Below are positions 1 through 8,511 of a DNA stretch of 64,000 nt, piece by piece. Below the pieces are notes generated by a model. That model was not told the origin of the DNA, made no database searches, and saw only the letters and a list, made by a program, of their open reading frames with translations. Source of the DNA: Levilactobacillus zymae. Its GTDB lineage: Bacteria > Bacillota > Bacilli > Lactobacillales > Lactobacillaceae. The DNA is taken from contig NZ_JAVLAS010000001.1 in assembly GCF_032190635.1 (NCBI RefSeq), forward strand, positions 1,116,001 to 1,180,000, written 5' to 3'. The translations under genes and the position numbers were made by a program. Position 1 is the stretch's first letter. Every line of letters starts with the position of its first letter.

Positions 1-1
1 G

Positions 2-2874
2 CCGCTAGCCGCAGCGACCGTCAACCGTTTAGCCTCGGCCGTTCCGACTCCGCGGACGTCACCGGATATGACCCAGGCACCGGCTGGCCAATCTCCGGTG
101 GCGGTAACGCCGGTTGATCCCGGTGTGGCGCCAGTTAATCCCCACCAGCTGACTCACGTGATGACGGCACCGACGTCGCAACCTTTAACCCATCCCAAGG
201 GCCAACACGAACAACTGACCTATTCACATCTCGTAGGGGGGTATAACACCGACCTACGGCAAGTCGATCGGTACGACCCCCAGCATCAGGTTCCTGGTCA
301 GATTGCCTGGCAGGGGGAAACGTACGCGAACGGGATTGCTCAAGATGCTAAGGGGGAAGACGTTCATTCGGAACTGAGTTATGGTGATGGGAGCCATCCC
401 TTCTATATTGATGAGTGGCTCCCAGACATGGGTCTGCAGATAGTTTTGTGGCAAAGTAGCTTTGCCCAAAAATATACTTCCTATGAGAGTTTTCGGCAGA
501 ATTTTACCAAAGCCCAGCTGGCCTCACTGGTCGATTTTCTACGCAGCAGGGGCTTCAGTCGGAAAATGGCGATGGGGAGGTGTCAACGCTGTATTACAAG
601 GGACTAATGAGTATGCATTCCCTGGAAGGGTTGCAAAACGCTACCCATCTCAAAACCATTTACTTATCACCCGATCCACTGGTTGGCTATAATACCCCTG
701 ATCCTAATAAGCCGGGAAATCAACCCAGTCAAGCCCAACGTAACGGGAATCTATGGGATATCCGAGCGTTAGCGTCACTCAACGATTTGACTGAGGTTAA
801 TCTTAGTAGTTTTTCGATAAACGATATTTCCGCCTTGGCACACAAGGCTCAACTCAAAGCGGCTATTTTGGATCATAATCAAATTGCGGACATCTCACCG
901 TTGGCGACGGATCATCAGTTGAACTTTAAGACGCCAACGTCCGTTAACGTGGGAAACCAGCATATCCTCCTAACGCCGGTAACGCTCCCTAAGGAGGTAT
1001 CGACCAGTAACTTAGGCTATACGACCCCCTCATTTATTATCAAAAACCAACAAGCACAGAATTTACCAATAACGGGCTTGGATTCGAAAACTGCCGGGGT
1101 CTACCTCAATAGTTTTCCGACGACGGGGGCGGTGGGAAATGCCAATGCCAACACGCTCACCTGGTTTCACCTTCAGCCGGATTCAACGACGGACTATGGG
1201 AATTTAACCGCGTCGTGGTCGGATCCTGACTGTGACTTTTCGGGAATTATCATTCAACCCTATGCGTTAGCCGATCAAGTGGGGACCGTCACCGTTCAGA
1301 CCCAAGCTCTGCAGGCCGATGGGCGGCAATTGAACCTAGGGCCGACAGCCTTGATTTCGGGAACCGTGGGAACCACTATCGATTTGAATGATAATGCGGC
1401 TACATTGAATTTGTTGCAAGAACAAACGGCGAAGGGGTATCGCCTCGCGATGTTTTTGGATGGGACCGGTCAGTACAGCGATCTCTTGGCGGGGAACGGT
1501 AAAACCCATAAGCTAAACAATTTCCAATTCGTGTTGACGACTCACTCCCAGCACCTCACGATGCTATTTTACCGGGACGTTGCACCGTGGAACGTGGACA
1601 TTCATTATGTTTGGGAGACGCCGGATCATCAGTTGGTGCCGATTACAGATCCTGATGGTCACGCGTTAGAGGAGCGGGTTCAGGACTTAGCGGCCCCGGT
1701 CCGGTCTTTGGCGACATACCAAAAAAGCTTTCCGGATTACGTGTATCAGGGGGCCGAAATTAGTCAAAATGATCGGGATTGGCAACCACTGCCCAGCCTA
1801 GCACAGGTTTCGTTTCTGGGGGACCAGCAGGAGATTCGGCTGATTTACCATCCAGTCAACCGGGCGACGGTGACCATCCAGAACATGACGACCGGCAAAA
1901 CCTTACAAACGTTGACTTATACGCAGGATGCTAGCTTGCGGGGCGCATGGGGCACCACCAGTGAGTTTACGAGTGCGCCCTACCTGACGGCGCTGGTGAA
2001 GCGGGGCTACCGGGTGATTCAAGATCCAACCAAGACCATTAAATTTGCCGCACAGGCGGCACCGGTGGTTAACTACGTCATCTTGGTTGCCCAGTCACAA
2101 ACGGCGCAATTGAAAACCCAACAAGAAGTTATCCACTATCTTGATCATAACCAGCACCCCGTAGCACCGACTAAGATCCAAACCATGACCTTTCTGTGGG
2201 TGACTAATCAAGTGACAAAGGCCGTGACGATTTATCAACACGCTGGTACGGTGGCGCTTCCCGAGTTGACGGCAGCGGGTCATCCTCAGGGGACGGGATG
2301 GCGGTTGGCGACACTAACCCAAAGTTTTGAGTTTCCGGCGGTGGAAAATCCGCAAGTGGCGGGGCAACGCGTGGTGGCCACGACGGCAGTTGATCAGGAC
2401 CTGACGCAGACCCCGGCGTTAGCAACCACGGCTAATGCCGCCGACATTGTCATCACGGTGACTTACGCCCTACAGGCGACCCCGCAGCCACAACCGGTGC
2501 AACCCACGGCACCCGGAGTCTCGGTGGTAACCCCCACACCGGAGCCACCGGTGATCCACACGGCGATTGGCGACGATCAAATTCACCATCCAGAGCGGCC
2601 GGAGAGCCAACAGAATGGCGTTGTTGAACCGTTGATTACGGGGACGATCCCCGTACATTCGTCCCCGGACCTCCAGACGCGACCGATCGTGAAGTCCCGG
2701 CCAGCTCGGCGGCTAGCAGGGCAGTCGCCAGCAAGGACGCCACAGTTACCGGCCGAACCCCAGGGGCAACTGCCGCAGACCAACGAGAGGTCGGCTAATT
2801 TTTATCAGCTGCTAGGTTTGTCCATCCTGAGCGGGTGTTTAGGGTTGATGGGAATCTTTAAACACCGACGGTAA
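2..2874 (+). pseudogene. LPXTG cell-wall-anchored LRR/MucBP-type surface protein, 5' cut by window, frameshifted
   Basis: This is the 3' part of a large sortase-anchored surface protein. The frame is open from base 2 to about base 538, then the matching reading continues in another frame from about 541 to 2874, so the join VDFL|TQQGLQSENGD needs one missing base near 536-541. The region just after the break reads like a leucine-rich repeat (LYYKGLMSMHSLEGL, then DISALAHKAQLKAAILDHNQ). Further on are two stretches that resemble MucBP/Mub-type domains (around DIHYVWETPDHQLVP and VIHYLDHNQHPVAPTKIQ). A proline-rich spacer leads to the sorting signal LPQTNE, a hydrophobic stretch and a basic tail FKHRR. 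A weak downstream restart at 580 has no good ribosome site, so without frameshifting the anchored part would not be made. A sequencing error would look the same. The N-terminus and signal peptide lie upstream of the window. Confidence 0.75.
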
Positions 2875-2900
2875 TTGCCATCGGACAACGATTTCATTAA

Positions 2901-2944
2901 AAAAACTAGCACTAATCATGGCATCACGATTAGTACTAGTTTTT
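2901..2944. terminator. Bidirectional intrinsic terminator
   Basis: A 17-base arm starting AAAAACTAGCACTAATC pairs with its near-complement at 2928-2944, leaving A-runs and T-runs at both ends. It lies between the converging surface-protein gene and the minus-strand gene at 2965, so it can serve both. Confidence 0.85.
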
Positions 2945-2964
2945 AATTGCGCTGAACGGGAAAA

Positions 2965-3348
2965 TTATCGTCGGCCCCGGCCGCCCGGGCGCCGATTCAA
3001 CTGATACGTGGCCGGATCGGCGTAATCGTCCATTTGGCGCCGAGCCCGGTGGCCCGTGGCGTGCTTGCGTTCGGCCCATTCCTTGGCAGCCCGCTTCTGG
3101 GCGTGTTCCCGGTGCAGGACCTTCTTACTCTTAGGCTTGGGTCCTTTGGCTTTACGTTCGCGGTTCTTCTTGGTCACGGCCTTCTTGTGTTCGACCAGCA
3201 TGGCCGCATCGGCTTCTTTTTGCGTGAGGATTCCGTTTTTCACGCTGCGCGCGTAACGGTCCCAGATCTCGTCACCGACCTTGGCTTTAAATTTCTTGCG
3301 CCGAATTTTGGCACGGGTGGCCTCGTCGGGTTGATTCGTGTTAGGCAT
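2965..3348 (-). CDS. Small, very basic hypothetical protein (127 aa)
   Basis: I do not recognise a named family. The protein is extremely rich in Lys and Arg, with a lysine block in the middle (KKNRERKAKGPKPKSKK) and an arginine-glycine tail (RRPGGRGRR), and it has no signal peptide or membrane segment. Such composition suggests nucleic acid or ribosome contact, but that is inference. The ATG start is supported by an AAAGGAGAG ribosome site 7-8 bases upstream on the minus strand. It is monocistronic, ends at the shared terminator at 2901-2944 and is divergent from the gene at 3549. Confidence 0.7.
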   Translation of the reverse strand: MPNTNQPDEATRAKIRRKKFKAKVGDEIWDRYARSVKNGILTQKEADAAMLVEHKKAVTKKNRERKAKGPKPKSKKVLHREHAQKRAAKEWAERKHATGHRARRQMDDYADPATYQLNRRPGGRGRR

Positions 3349-3420
3349 GGTTATTGCTCTCCTTTAGTCGTCTAGATGCCTTAGTTTACCACAAACCCGG
3401 TTGGGGGCCGAGTCCCAGTT

Positions 3421-3442
3421 GGTCCCTAACCCTCAAGGGACC
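3421..3442. promoter_or_regulatory. Short perfect palindrome in a divergent intergenic region
   Basis: GGTCCCT at 3421-3427 and AGGGACC at 3436-3442 are perfect inverted arms around an 8-base loop, between two divergent small genes. It could be an operator or a leader hairpin; no regulator is linked to it here. Confidence 0.3.
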
Positions 3443-3548
3443 CCGCAGTTAAGGAGCTCACATACCAAAGAAACCCCTTTCGCTAATTCTTATGTTTGAA
3501 AATGGTTTATCCTATTTAGTAACTAAAGGACGTGAGGGGGACGTTACT

Positions 3549-3917
3549 TTGAAGAAACCAAGTAGTCAACAGTTAGCCCAGACCTTAGTCAAGCTGCAGT
3601 ACGGTCAGATGGTGGCGGGCAACGTACAGAACGCCTGCGCGACCACCATGGCCGTGTGTCGTTTGATCCAACCGGCGTTGCGGCAGCTTACACCGCCCGA
3701 CAGCTATTACGAGTTAACGCCGGAACAAATGCGCCAACAGCTGGGGGACCGGGACCGGTTACTAGCCCAGATAGAGGAAATCATGAAGTTGTTAGACGAT
3801 AAGGTCACCGATATCGACGAACTCACCGGTAACGTGGCCGACATCTTAGACGGAGCGGTCAGTTATCTGAGCGCTACCGCAGTACCAGCACGAATAGAAG
3901 AAGGCGGCATCGAGTGA
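3549..3917 (+). CDS. Hypothetical helical protein, probable TTG start (122 aa)
   Basis: No family recognised. The sequence is predicted mostly helical, with charged heptad-like stretches (MRQQLGDRDRLLAQIEEIMKLLDDKVTDIDELTG) and no signal peptide. I chose the TTG at 3549 because GAGGGGG lies 8 bases before it. The in-frame ATG at 3492 would add 19 residues but has no ribosome site. The gene stands alone, ending before a strong hairpin at 3970-4010 that also ends the converging dehydrogenase gene. Confidence that it is coding is moderate; its role is unknown. Confidence 0.55.
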   Translation: MKKPSSQQLAQTLVKLQYGQMVAGNVQNACATTMAVCRLIQPALRQLTPPDSYYELTPEQMRQQLGDRDRLLAQIEEIMKLLDDKVTDIDELTGNVADILDGAVSYLSATAVPARIEEGGIE

Positions 3918-3969
3918 TGATGCGAAGCGTAGGGACCTCAGCGGTGCCTCGTTGGTAAGCCTAAACGTT

Positions 3970-4010
3970 AAAATGACCATGATTCCCAATTGCGGAACCA
4001 TGGTCATTTT
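3970..4010. terminator. Bidirectional terminator between converging genes
   Basis: AAAATGACCATGATTCC pairs with the complementary arm ending CATGGTCATTTT around a short CAATTGC loop. A- and T-runs flank both sides, so it can terminate transcription from either direction. Confidence 0.8.
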
Positions 4011-4052
4011 GACGGTTAGACCCAATCTTCCTGGGAATGTCGCTCCCTCAGG

Positions 4053-5003
4053 TTAATACCCGCGTAACGGGTCGGCGATATTTTGAACCAGGGTACCGTC
4101 TTGCAGGTAGCTGGTCAGGTTCTTGCGGAAGATTTCAAAGGTGCGCGTCAGGTTGTTATCCGAAAAGCCGGTTTGGTGCGGCGTCAACAACACGTTCGGG
4201 AAGTCCCACAGCTTGGCGTCCTTAGGGAAAGGTTCGGTCTCGAAAACGTCTAAGGCGGCGTGCAAGACTTCCTGATAGAGCAGGGCGTCTTCGAGGGCGG
4301 CTAAGTCCACGGCCGTTCCGCGACCCACGTTCACGAAGATCCGCAGGCCGTTTAACTGCTTGAAGAAGGCGGCGTTAAAGTAGTGGTTGGTTTCCGGTGT
4401 GGCGGGCATCGCGTTAATCACGATATCGGCGTCACCCAGAACGGTGGCATCTTCGGCCAGGCTGACCGTCTTGGCAAAGCCGTCGACGGGGTGGCCACTG
4501 CGGTTCACCCCGATGGGCGCATTATCGAACCCGTTTAAGCGCTTAGCCATGGCTTGCCCGATGCTCCCGGTTCCGTAGATGACCACGGTCTGGTCGCTTA
4601 AGTTGTGCAGGTCGGGTCTGGCCGGTTGAATCCAGAAGTGGCCGGCCTGGTTCTTGACGGCTTCGTTAAAGCCGCGCAGGAAGTAGAGCAGGTAGCCCAT
4701 GGTGGATTCGGCGATTGCGTCGGAGAAGACGCCACTGGAATTGGTCAGTTTGATGTGGTGATCACGGATCAGGTCCAACGGTAGGTAGTCGATGCCGGCG
4801 CTGAGCGTTTGCAACCAGTGAATTTGGTTATGCTCATCGTTGATCACGGCGGGCCCTAAATCGTCATCCCAGCCGTAAAGAATCGTGACGGGCGCGCCGC
4901 CGGGTTGGTAGTCGGCCGCCGTGACTACGTCTAGGCCGTCCGCTCTTAGGGCGGCGAGGTGGTCGGCGGTTAGGGATTGTAACGCAAGTATTCGTTCTGT
5001 CAT
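4053..5003 (-). CDS. D-2-hydroxyacid dehydrogenase family protein (316 aa)
   Basis: Cytosolic NAD(P)-dependent oxidoreductase of the D-2-hydroxyacid dehydrogenase superfamily, which interconverts 2-keto acids and D-2-hydroxy acids. The nucleotide-binding motif GTGSIG is at residues 144-149. The catalytic set is visible: Arg228 in NVGRGT, Glu257 in ETEPF and His276 in LTPHQTG. Length is normal for the family (about 310-330). I chose the ATG at 5003 because TTAGGAGGATTTT precedes it; a longer frame to 5075 has no ribosome site. It is monocistronic and divergent from cydA. The substrate cannot be told from sequence; it is shorter and more divergent than classical D-lactate dehydrogenase, so a phosphoglycerate- or glyoxylate-reductase-like role is possible. 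Confidence 0.88.
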   Translation of the reverse strand: MTERILALQSLTADHLAALRADGLDVVTAADYQPGGAPVTILYGWDDDLGPAVINDEHNQIHWLQTLSAGIDYLPLDLIRDHHIKLTNSSGVFSDAIAESTMGYLLYFLRGFNEAVKNQAGHFWIQPARPDLHNLSDQTVVIYGTGSIGQAMAKRLNGFDNAPIGVNRSGHPVDGFAKTVSLAEDATVLGDADIVINAMPATPETNHYFNAAFFKQLNGLRIFVNVGRGTAVDLAALEDALLYQEVLHAALDVFETEPFPKDAKLWDFPNVLLTPHQTGFSDNNLTRTFEIFRKNLTSYLQDGTLVQNIADPLRGY

Positions 5004-5244
5004 CGCAAAAATCCTCCTAAGTGAAGCACAATAATGAGACGGCGGGGATCGGTGAGCGGGGCTGCTCGCGCCCACCAGTTGGGAGTCACGGGTAGCCGAC
5101 TTAACTAACTCAAGCCGTCGTCAAGGTATACATTTATTTTAGCACGGAAGGTTTCGATAAGCTGCAAGAAATCGTTACCATTTGTCGGGATTTGACTGGG
5201 ACACATTTCTAGATGTGTTACCAAGGTGAACGAACAAAATAACG

Positions 5245-5258
5245 TGGAAACGCTCACA
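5245..5258 (+). promoter_or_regulatory. Catabolite-responsive element (cre) upstream of cydA
   Basis: TGGAAACGCTCACA fits the CcpA operator consensus TGNAANCGNWNNCA at every fixed base. It lies about 40 bases upstream of the cydA -35 box, which suggests carbon control of the cyd operon (inference). Confidence 0.7.
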
Positions 5259-5294
5259 AAAATCACCTTTTGAGCAAATAATCATCGTGAATCA

Positions 5295-5323
5295 TTGAAT
5301 AATGGCTTATCACTCGATATAAT
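5295..5323 (+). promoter_or_regulatory. Sigma-A promoter of cydA
   Basis: TTGAAT (5295-5300) and TATAAT (5318-5323) are separated by exactly 17 bases and lie 57 bases before the cydA start codon. Confidence 0.8.
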
Positions 5324-5379
5324 GAAGACAAGTTAGCAATTATTTGTTCACACACATGACGTTTGGGGAGGTTAGAAAA

Positions 5380-6831
5380 ATGATCAATCTTGGTCTAGAC
5401 ATACTTGGTTTAGCCAGATTCCAATTTGGGATGACCACGGTCTTCCATTTCTTCTTCGTACCATTTTCCATTGGACTCGCGTTCGTGGTGGCAGTGATGG
5501 AAACCATGTACGCCGTCAAGGGCGACAAAGACTACAAGAAGATGGCCCAGTTCTGGGGCAAAATGTTCCTGTATAGCTTCGCCGTCGGGGTGGTCACGGG
5601 GATCATCCAGGAATTCCAATTTGGGATGAACTGGTCGGAATACTCGCGGTTCATGGGGGACATCTTCGGGGCGCCGTTAGCCATCGAAGCGCTCGCTGCG
5701 TTCTTCATGGAATCCACATTCATCGGGATGTGGATGTTCACCTGGGATCGGTTTAACAAATGGGTGCACGTGCTCTTTATTTGGCTAGTTATGTTCGGTT
5801 CTTCATTATCAGCCCTATGGATTTTGGCGGCCAACAGCTTTATGCAAAACCCGTTGGGGTACATCATCAATAAGCAGACCGGCCACGTTCAAATGACGGA
5901 CTTCGGGGCCATCGTCGGCAACCCGCAGCTGTGGAACGAATTTCCGCACGTGATTTTCGGGTCCTTCGTGACCGCCGCTTTCGTCATTGCGGGCTGTGCC
6001 GCTTGGCGCTTACTGAAGAAGGATCACGTGACCTTCTACCGCAAGTCATTGCAGGTCGCGTTGGTCATCGGCTTAATCTTCTCGTTAGGTTCCATTGCTA
6101 GTGGGGACACGCAGATGCGTTACCTACTGAACAACCAACCCATGAAGGTTGGGGCCATGGAAGGGATTTACAAGAATTCCACGGAAAAGGGGGAATGGAC
6201 GGCCGTGGCGGGCTTCGATACCAAGGCCCACAAGACCACCTGGTCCGTTGACATTCCGTATGTGCTGAACTTATTAAGTTATCATAAATTAACCGGGACG
6301 GTTACCGGGATGAATCAGGCCAACAAGGAGTTGCACGCGAAGTACGATAAGAAGTTTGGCAGCGACATCAACTATTACGTCCCAACCAAGACGCTATTCT
6401 GGAGCTTCCGGATCATGTCCGGGGCCAGCGCCTTGTTCGCCTTACTGGCCATCGTGGGACTTATCTTTAACCGCAAGAAGTCGCAGGCCATCTTGAAGCA
6501 GAAGTGGTTCTTATACATCATGGGGTTGTGCCTGTGGTTACCGTTTATCGTCAATACCTGTGGGTGGTTCATCACCGAATTCGGGCGTTACCCGTGGGTG
6601 GTTTACGGGTTACTCACGATTGCAGATGCGGTCTCGCCGAACGTTTCGGTGGCGTCATTACTCACGTCGAACATTGTCTACTTCCTGATGTTTGCGGGCA
6701 TGGGTGTCGTGATGGTCGTCTTGTGTCACCGGACCTTAAAGGCCGGGCCGGACGCGGAAAATACCGACGGGTACTCGGCTTCTGACGTAGACATCGATCC
6801 TTACTCGAAGGGGGCGTTCAACCATGACTAA
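5380..6831 (+). CDS. cydA: Cytochrome bd quinol oxidase subunit I
   Basis: Membrane subunit of cytochrome bd that oxidises quinol and reduces oxygen to water. By alignment to the family, His23 (in TVFHFFF) is the heme b595 ligand, and His190 (FPHVIFG) and Met346 (FRIMSG) the heme b558 ligands; the conserved GRYPWV segment follows. At 483 aa it is a short-Q-loop form, as usual in Firmicutes. The ATG at 5380 follows GGGGAGGTTAG; an upstream in-frame ATG at 5344 has no such site. It overlaps cydB by 8 bases and is driven by the promoter at 5295 with a cre site upstream. Lactobacilli normally need external heme, so activity is probably conditional. Confidence 0.97.
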   Translation: MINLGLDILGLARFQFGMTTVFHFFFVPFSIGLAFVVAVMETMYAVKGDKDYKKMAQFWGKMFLYSFAVGVVTGIIQEFQFGMNWSEYSRFMGDIFGAPLAIEALAAFFMESTFIGMWMFTWDRFNKWVHVLFIWLVMFGSSLSALWILAANSFMQNPLGYIINKQTGHVQMTDFGAIVGNPQLWNEFPHVIFGSFVTAAFVIAGCAAWRLLKKDHVTFYRKSLQVALVIGLIFSLGSIASGDTQMRYLLNNQPMKVGAMEGIYKNSTEKGEWTAVAGFDTKAHKTTWSVDIPYVLNLLSYHKLTGTVTGMNQANKELHAKYDKKFGSDINYYVPTKTLFWSFRIMSGASALFALLAIVGLIFNRKKSQAILKQKWFLYIMGLCLWLPFIVNTCGWFITEFGRYPWVVYGLLTIADAVSPNVSVASLLTSNIVYFLMFAGMGVVMVVLCHRTLKAGPDAENTDGYSASDVDIDPYSKGAFNHD

Positions 6832-7834
6832 TCTACAATTACTCTGGTTTATTCTGATTGGCGTCTTGTTCAGTGGGTTCTTCTTCCTCGAAGGGTTCGA
6901 CTTCGGGGTCGGGATGCTGATCAAGAGCTTTGCCCGCAACGATGCGGAACGCGACGTGGTGATTCGCACCATCGGCCCACACTGGGACGGTAACGAAGTC
7001 TGGTTGATTACCGCCGGCGGGGCGATGTTCGCGTCTTTCCCGATGTGGTACGCGACGTTGTTCTCCGGTTTCTACCTGGTCTTGTTCCTGATCCTGGCGT
7101 GCCTGATTTTTCGGGGGGTCTCCTTCGAATTTCGGGCCAACATGGAAACGGAACGCTGGAAAACCTTCTGGGAATGGGCCGGCACCATTGGCTCGGGCTG
7201 TGCGGCCTTCCTGTTCGGGATGCTGTTTACGGCCATGATCAAGGGGATGCCAATCGATAAAAACGGCGATATGACCGCCCACTTTACCGATTACGTCAAC
7301 CTGTTCTCCATCGTGGGTGGGGTCGCCGTCACGGTGCTCTGCCTGGTTCACGGGTTGAACTTCATCCGTTTGAAGACGTCCGGTGAGTTACGCGACCGCG
7401 CGCGGGATTGGAATAAGATTCTCTACCCCGTCTTATTCGCGGGGGAAGTGGTCTTCGCCATCCTGCTGTTCTTCTCGACGGATTTCTTCGCCAAGAAGCC
7501 ACTCTCCACGACGCTGATTGTGGTCTTCCTGGTGATTGTCACGGCCCTAGCTTACTGGGGTGTCCTGGGCAATCACGAATGGCTCTCATTTGTCGGTAGT
7601 GGGCTGTCACTGATTAGCGTGGTGGTCCTGATCTTCAACGGGTTGTTCCCGCGGGTCATGGTCGCCAACAATCCGGCGTACTCACTGCTGATCAAGAACT
7701 CGTCGAACTCGCCGTACACGCTGCACCTGATGACGATTCTGACGTTCTCCATCCTGCCAATCGTGTTGGTCTACTTCATCTGGAGCTACTGGGTCTTCTA
7801 CAAGCGGCTGGCTTCACCGAAGCAAAACGCTTAA
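6824..7834 (+). CDS. cydB: Cytochrome bd quinol oxidase subunit II
   Basis: Second membrane subunit of cytochrome bd, 336 aa, with about eight hydrophobic segments and the family N-terminal signature FFFLEGFDFGVGML, followed by GPHWDGNEVWLI. It holds no heme itself but is needed to assemble and stabilise CydA. Its start lies inside the end of cydA (8-base overlap), implying translational coupling. A terminator-like hairpin follows at 7952-7994, so the downstream exporter genes may receive only read-through or may have their own promoter. Confidence 0.97.
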   Translation: MTNLQLLWFILIGVLFSGFFFLEGFDFGVGMLIKSFARNDAERDVVIRTIGPHWDGNEVWLITAGGAMFASFPMWYATLFSGFYLVLFLILACLIFRGVSFEFRANMETERWKTFWEWAGTIGSGCAAFLFGMLFTAMIKGMPIDKNGDMTAHFTDYVNLFSIVGGVAVTVLCLVHGLNFIRLKTSGELRDRARDWNKILYPVLFAGEVVFAILLFFSTDFFAKKPLSTTLIVVFLVIVTALAYWGVLGNHEWLSFVGSGLSLISVVVLIFNGLFPRVMVANNPAYSLLIKNSSNSPYTLHLMTILTFSILPIVLVYFIWSYWVFYKRLASPKQNA

Positions 7835-7951
7835 AGCTACGCTAGATGTGAGTTTTCGCCTCCAGGCTGGACACTGGTCGTTGTTGGTGAAGATGGATTA
7901 GATTATTTAAACTGAATTGAGCTGGTGTCGTCGCTTAAGTGGCGATACCCC

Positions 7952-7994
7952 AAGAACCGCCTGCCGGTGTTGTGCATCGGTGGGCGGTTCTTTT
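7952..7994 (+). terminator. Intrinsic terminator after cydB
   Basis: AAGAACCGCC pairs with GGCGGTTCTT and is followed by T residues. It sits 118 bases after the cydB stop codon and would separate cydAB from the exporter genes. Confidence 0.75.
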
Positions 7995-8302
7995 GATATT
8001 CAGGTGGTTTTAGGACTTAGCACACTAGGGACGCATATATTTTTCGGCGGTCACCATACTCGTCAAAGCGAAATGAAAGCAGTATCATAAATGGTATAAG
8101 CAGCGGATAGTGTGGCATTAGTGGTCGTTATCTGAGAAACGATGATGGGGCATTAAAATGGTTAAATAATGGTTTTGACGGTCATCAAATAACGGGCAAC
8201 ATAGAAGCCCAATAGGGATACATACAAAAGTGATTCGGGTAATACCACTATAGATGATGTTGCCAGTCAGACTATCGTAGCCTTCTTGCATCTATATACA
8301 GC

Positions 8303-8445
8303 CCGGAGACGAGCAGGGGCTCAGCCAGCGAAATTCTGGTTAGTCGGCGTTTTGGGCCGACTTACCAGAAGGCCGAGTTTGAAGACCCACGGGTTTTGTG
8401 GGGCTTCAAATCGTGCCCGCAAGCGTTCCAGCCCCTGAGCGCCGG
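8303..8445 (+). repeat. Dispersed structured intergenic element, copy 1
   Basis: Contains hairpin 1 (TTCTGGTTAGTCGGC at 8334-8348 pairing with 8356-8370, one mismatch). It also has hairpin 2 (8374-8413, 5' arm CGAG+TTTGAAG+A+CCCAC, loop GGGTTTT) and an 8-base closing helix CAGGGGCT/AGCCCCTG (8314-8321 with 8430-8437). The end TCGTGCCC is shared with the other four copies. It precedes the cyd exporter genes, so it could act in their leader or be a mobile-type repeat. Confidence 0.75.
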
Positions 8446-8511
8446 AGGGCGATCAGTTTAGGCCTCATGAAGCATTATCCGCTAAGCAGAACTTGTATTG
8501 GGGGGATTTCA

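Larger units (their letters stand above)
7835..8511 (+). other. Intergenic gap between cydB and the cyd exporter genes
   Basis: This stretch of about 680 bases interrupts an otherwise tight operon. It holds a hairpin terminator (7952-7994), a block at 7855-7893 resembling the outer flank of the dispersed element described at 16535, and one full element copy at 8303-8445. I see no convincing reading frame. From about 8000 to 8290 I see only unassigned sequence. Confidence 0.6.

Noticed and set aside
6839..7351. Long minus-strand frame opposite cydB (170 codons)
   Set aside because: It is fully antisense to a strongly conserved gene and arises from GC-rich codon bias; no ribosome site.
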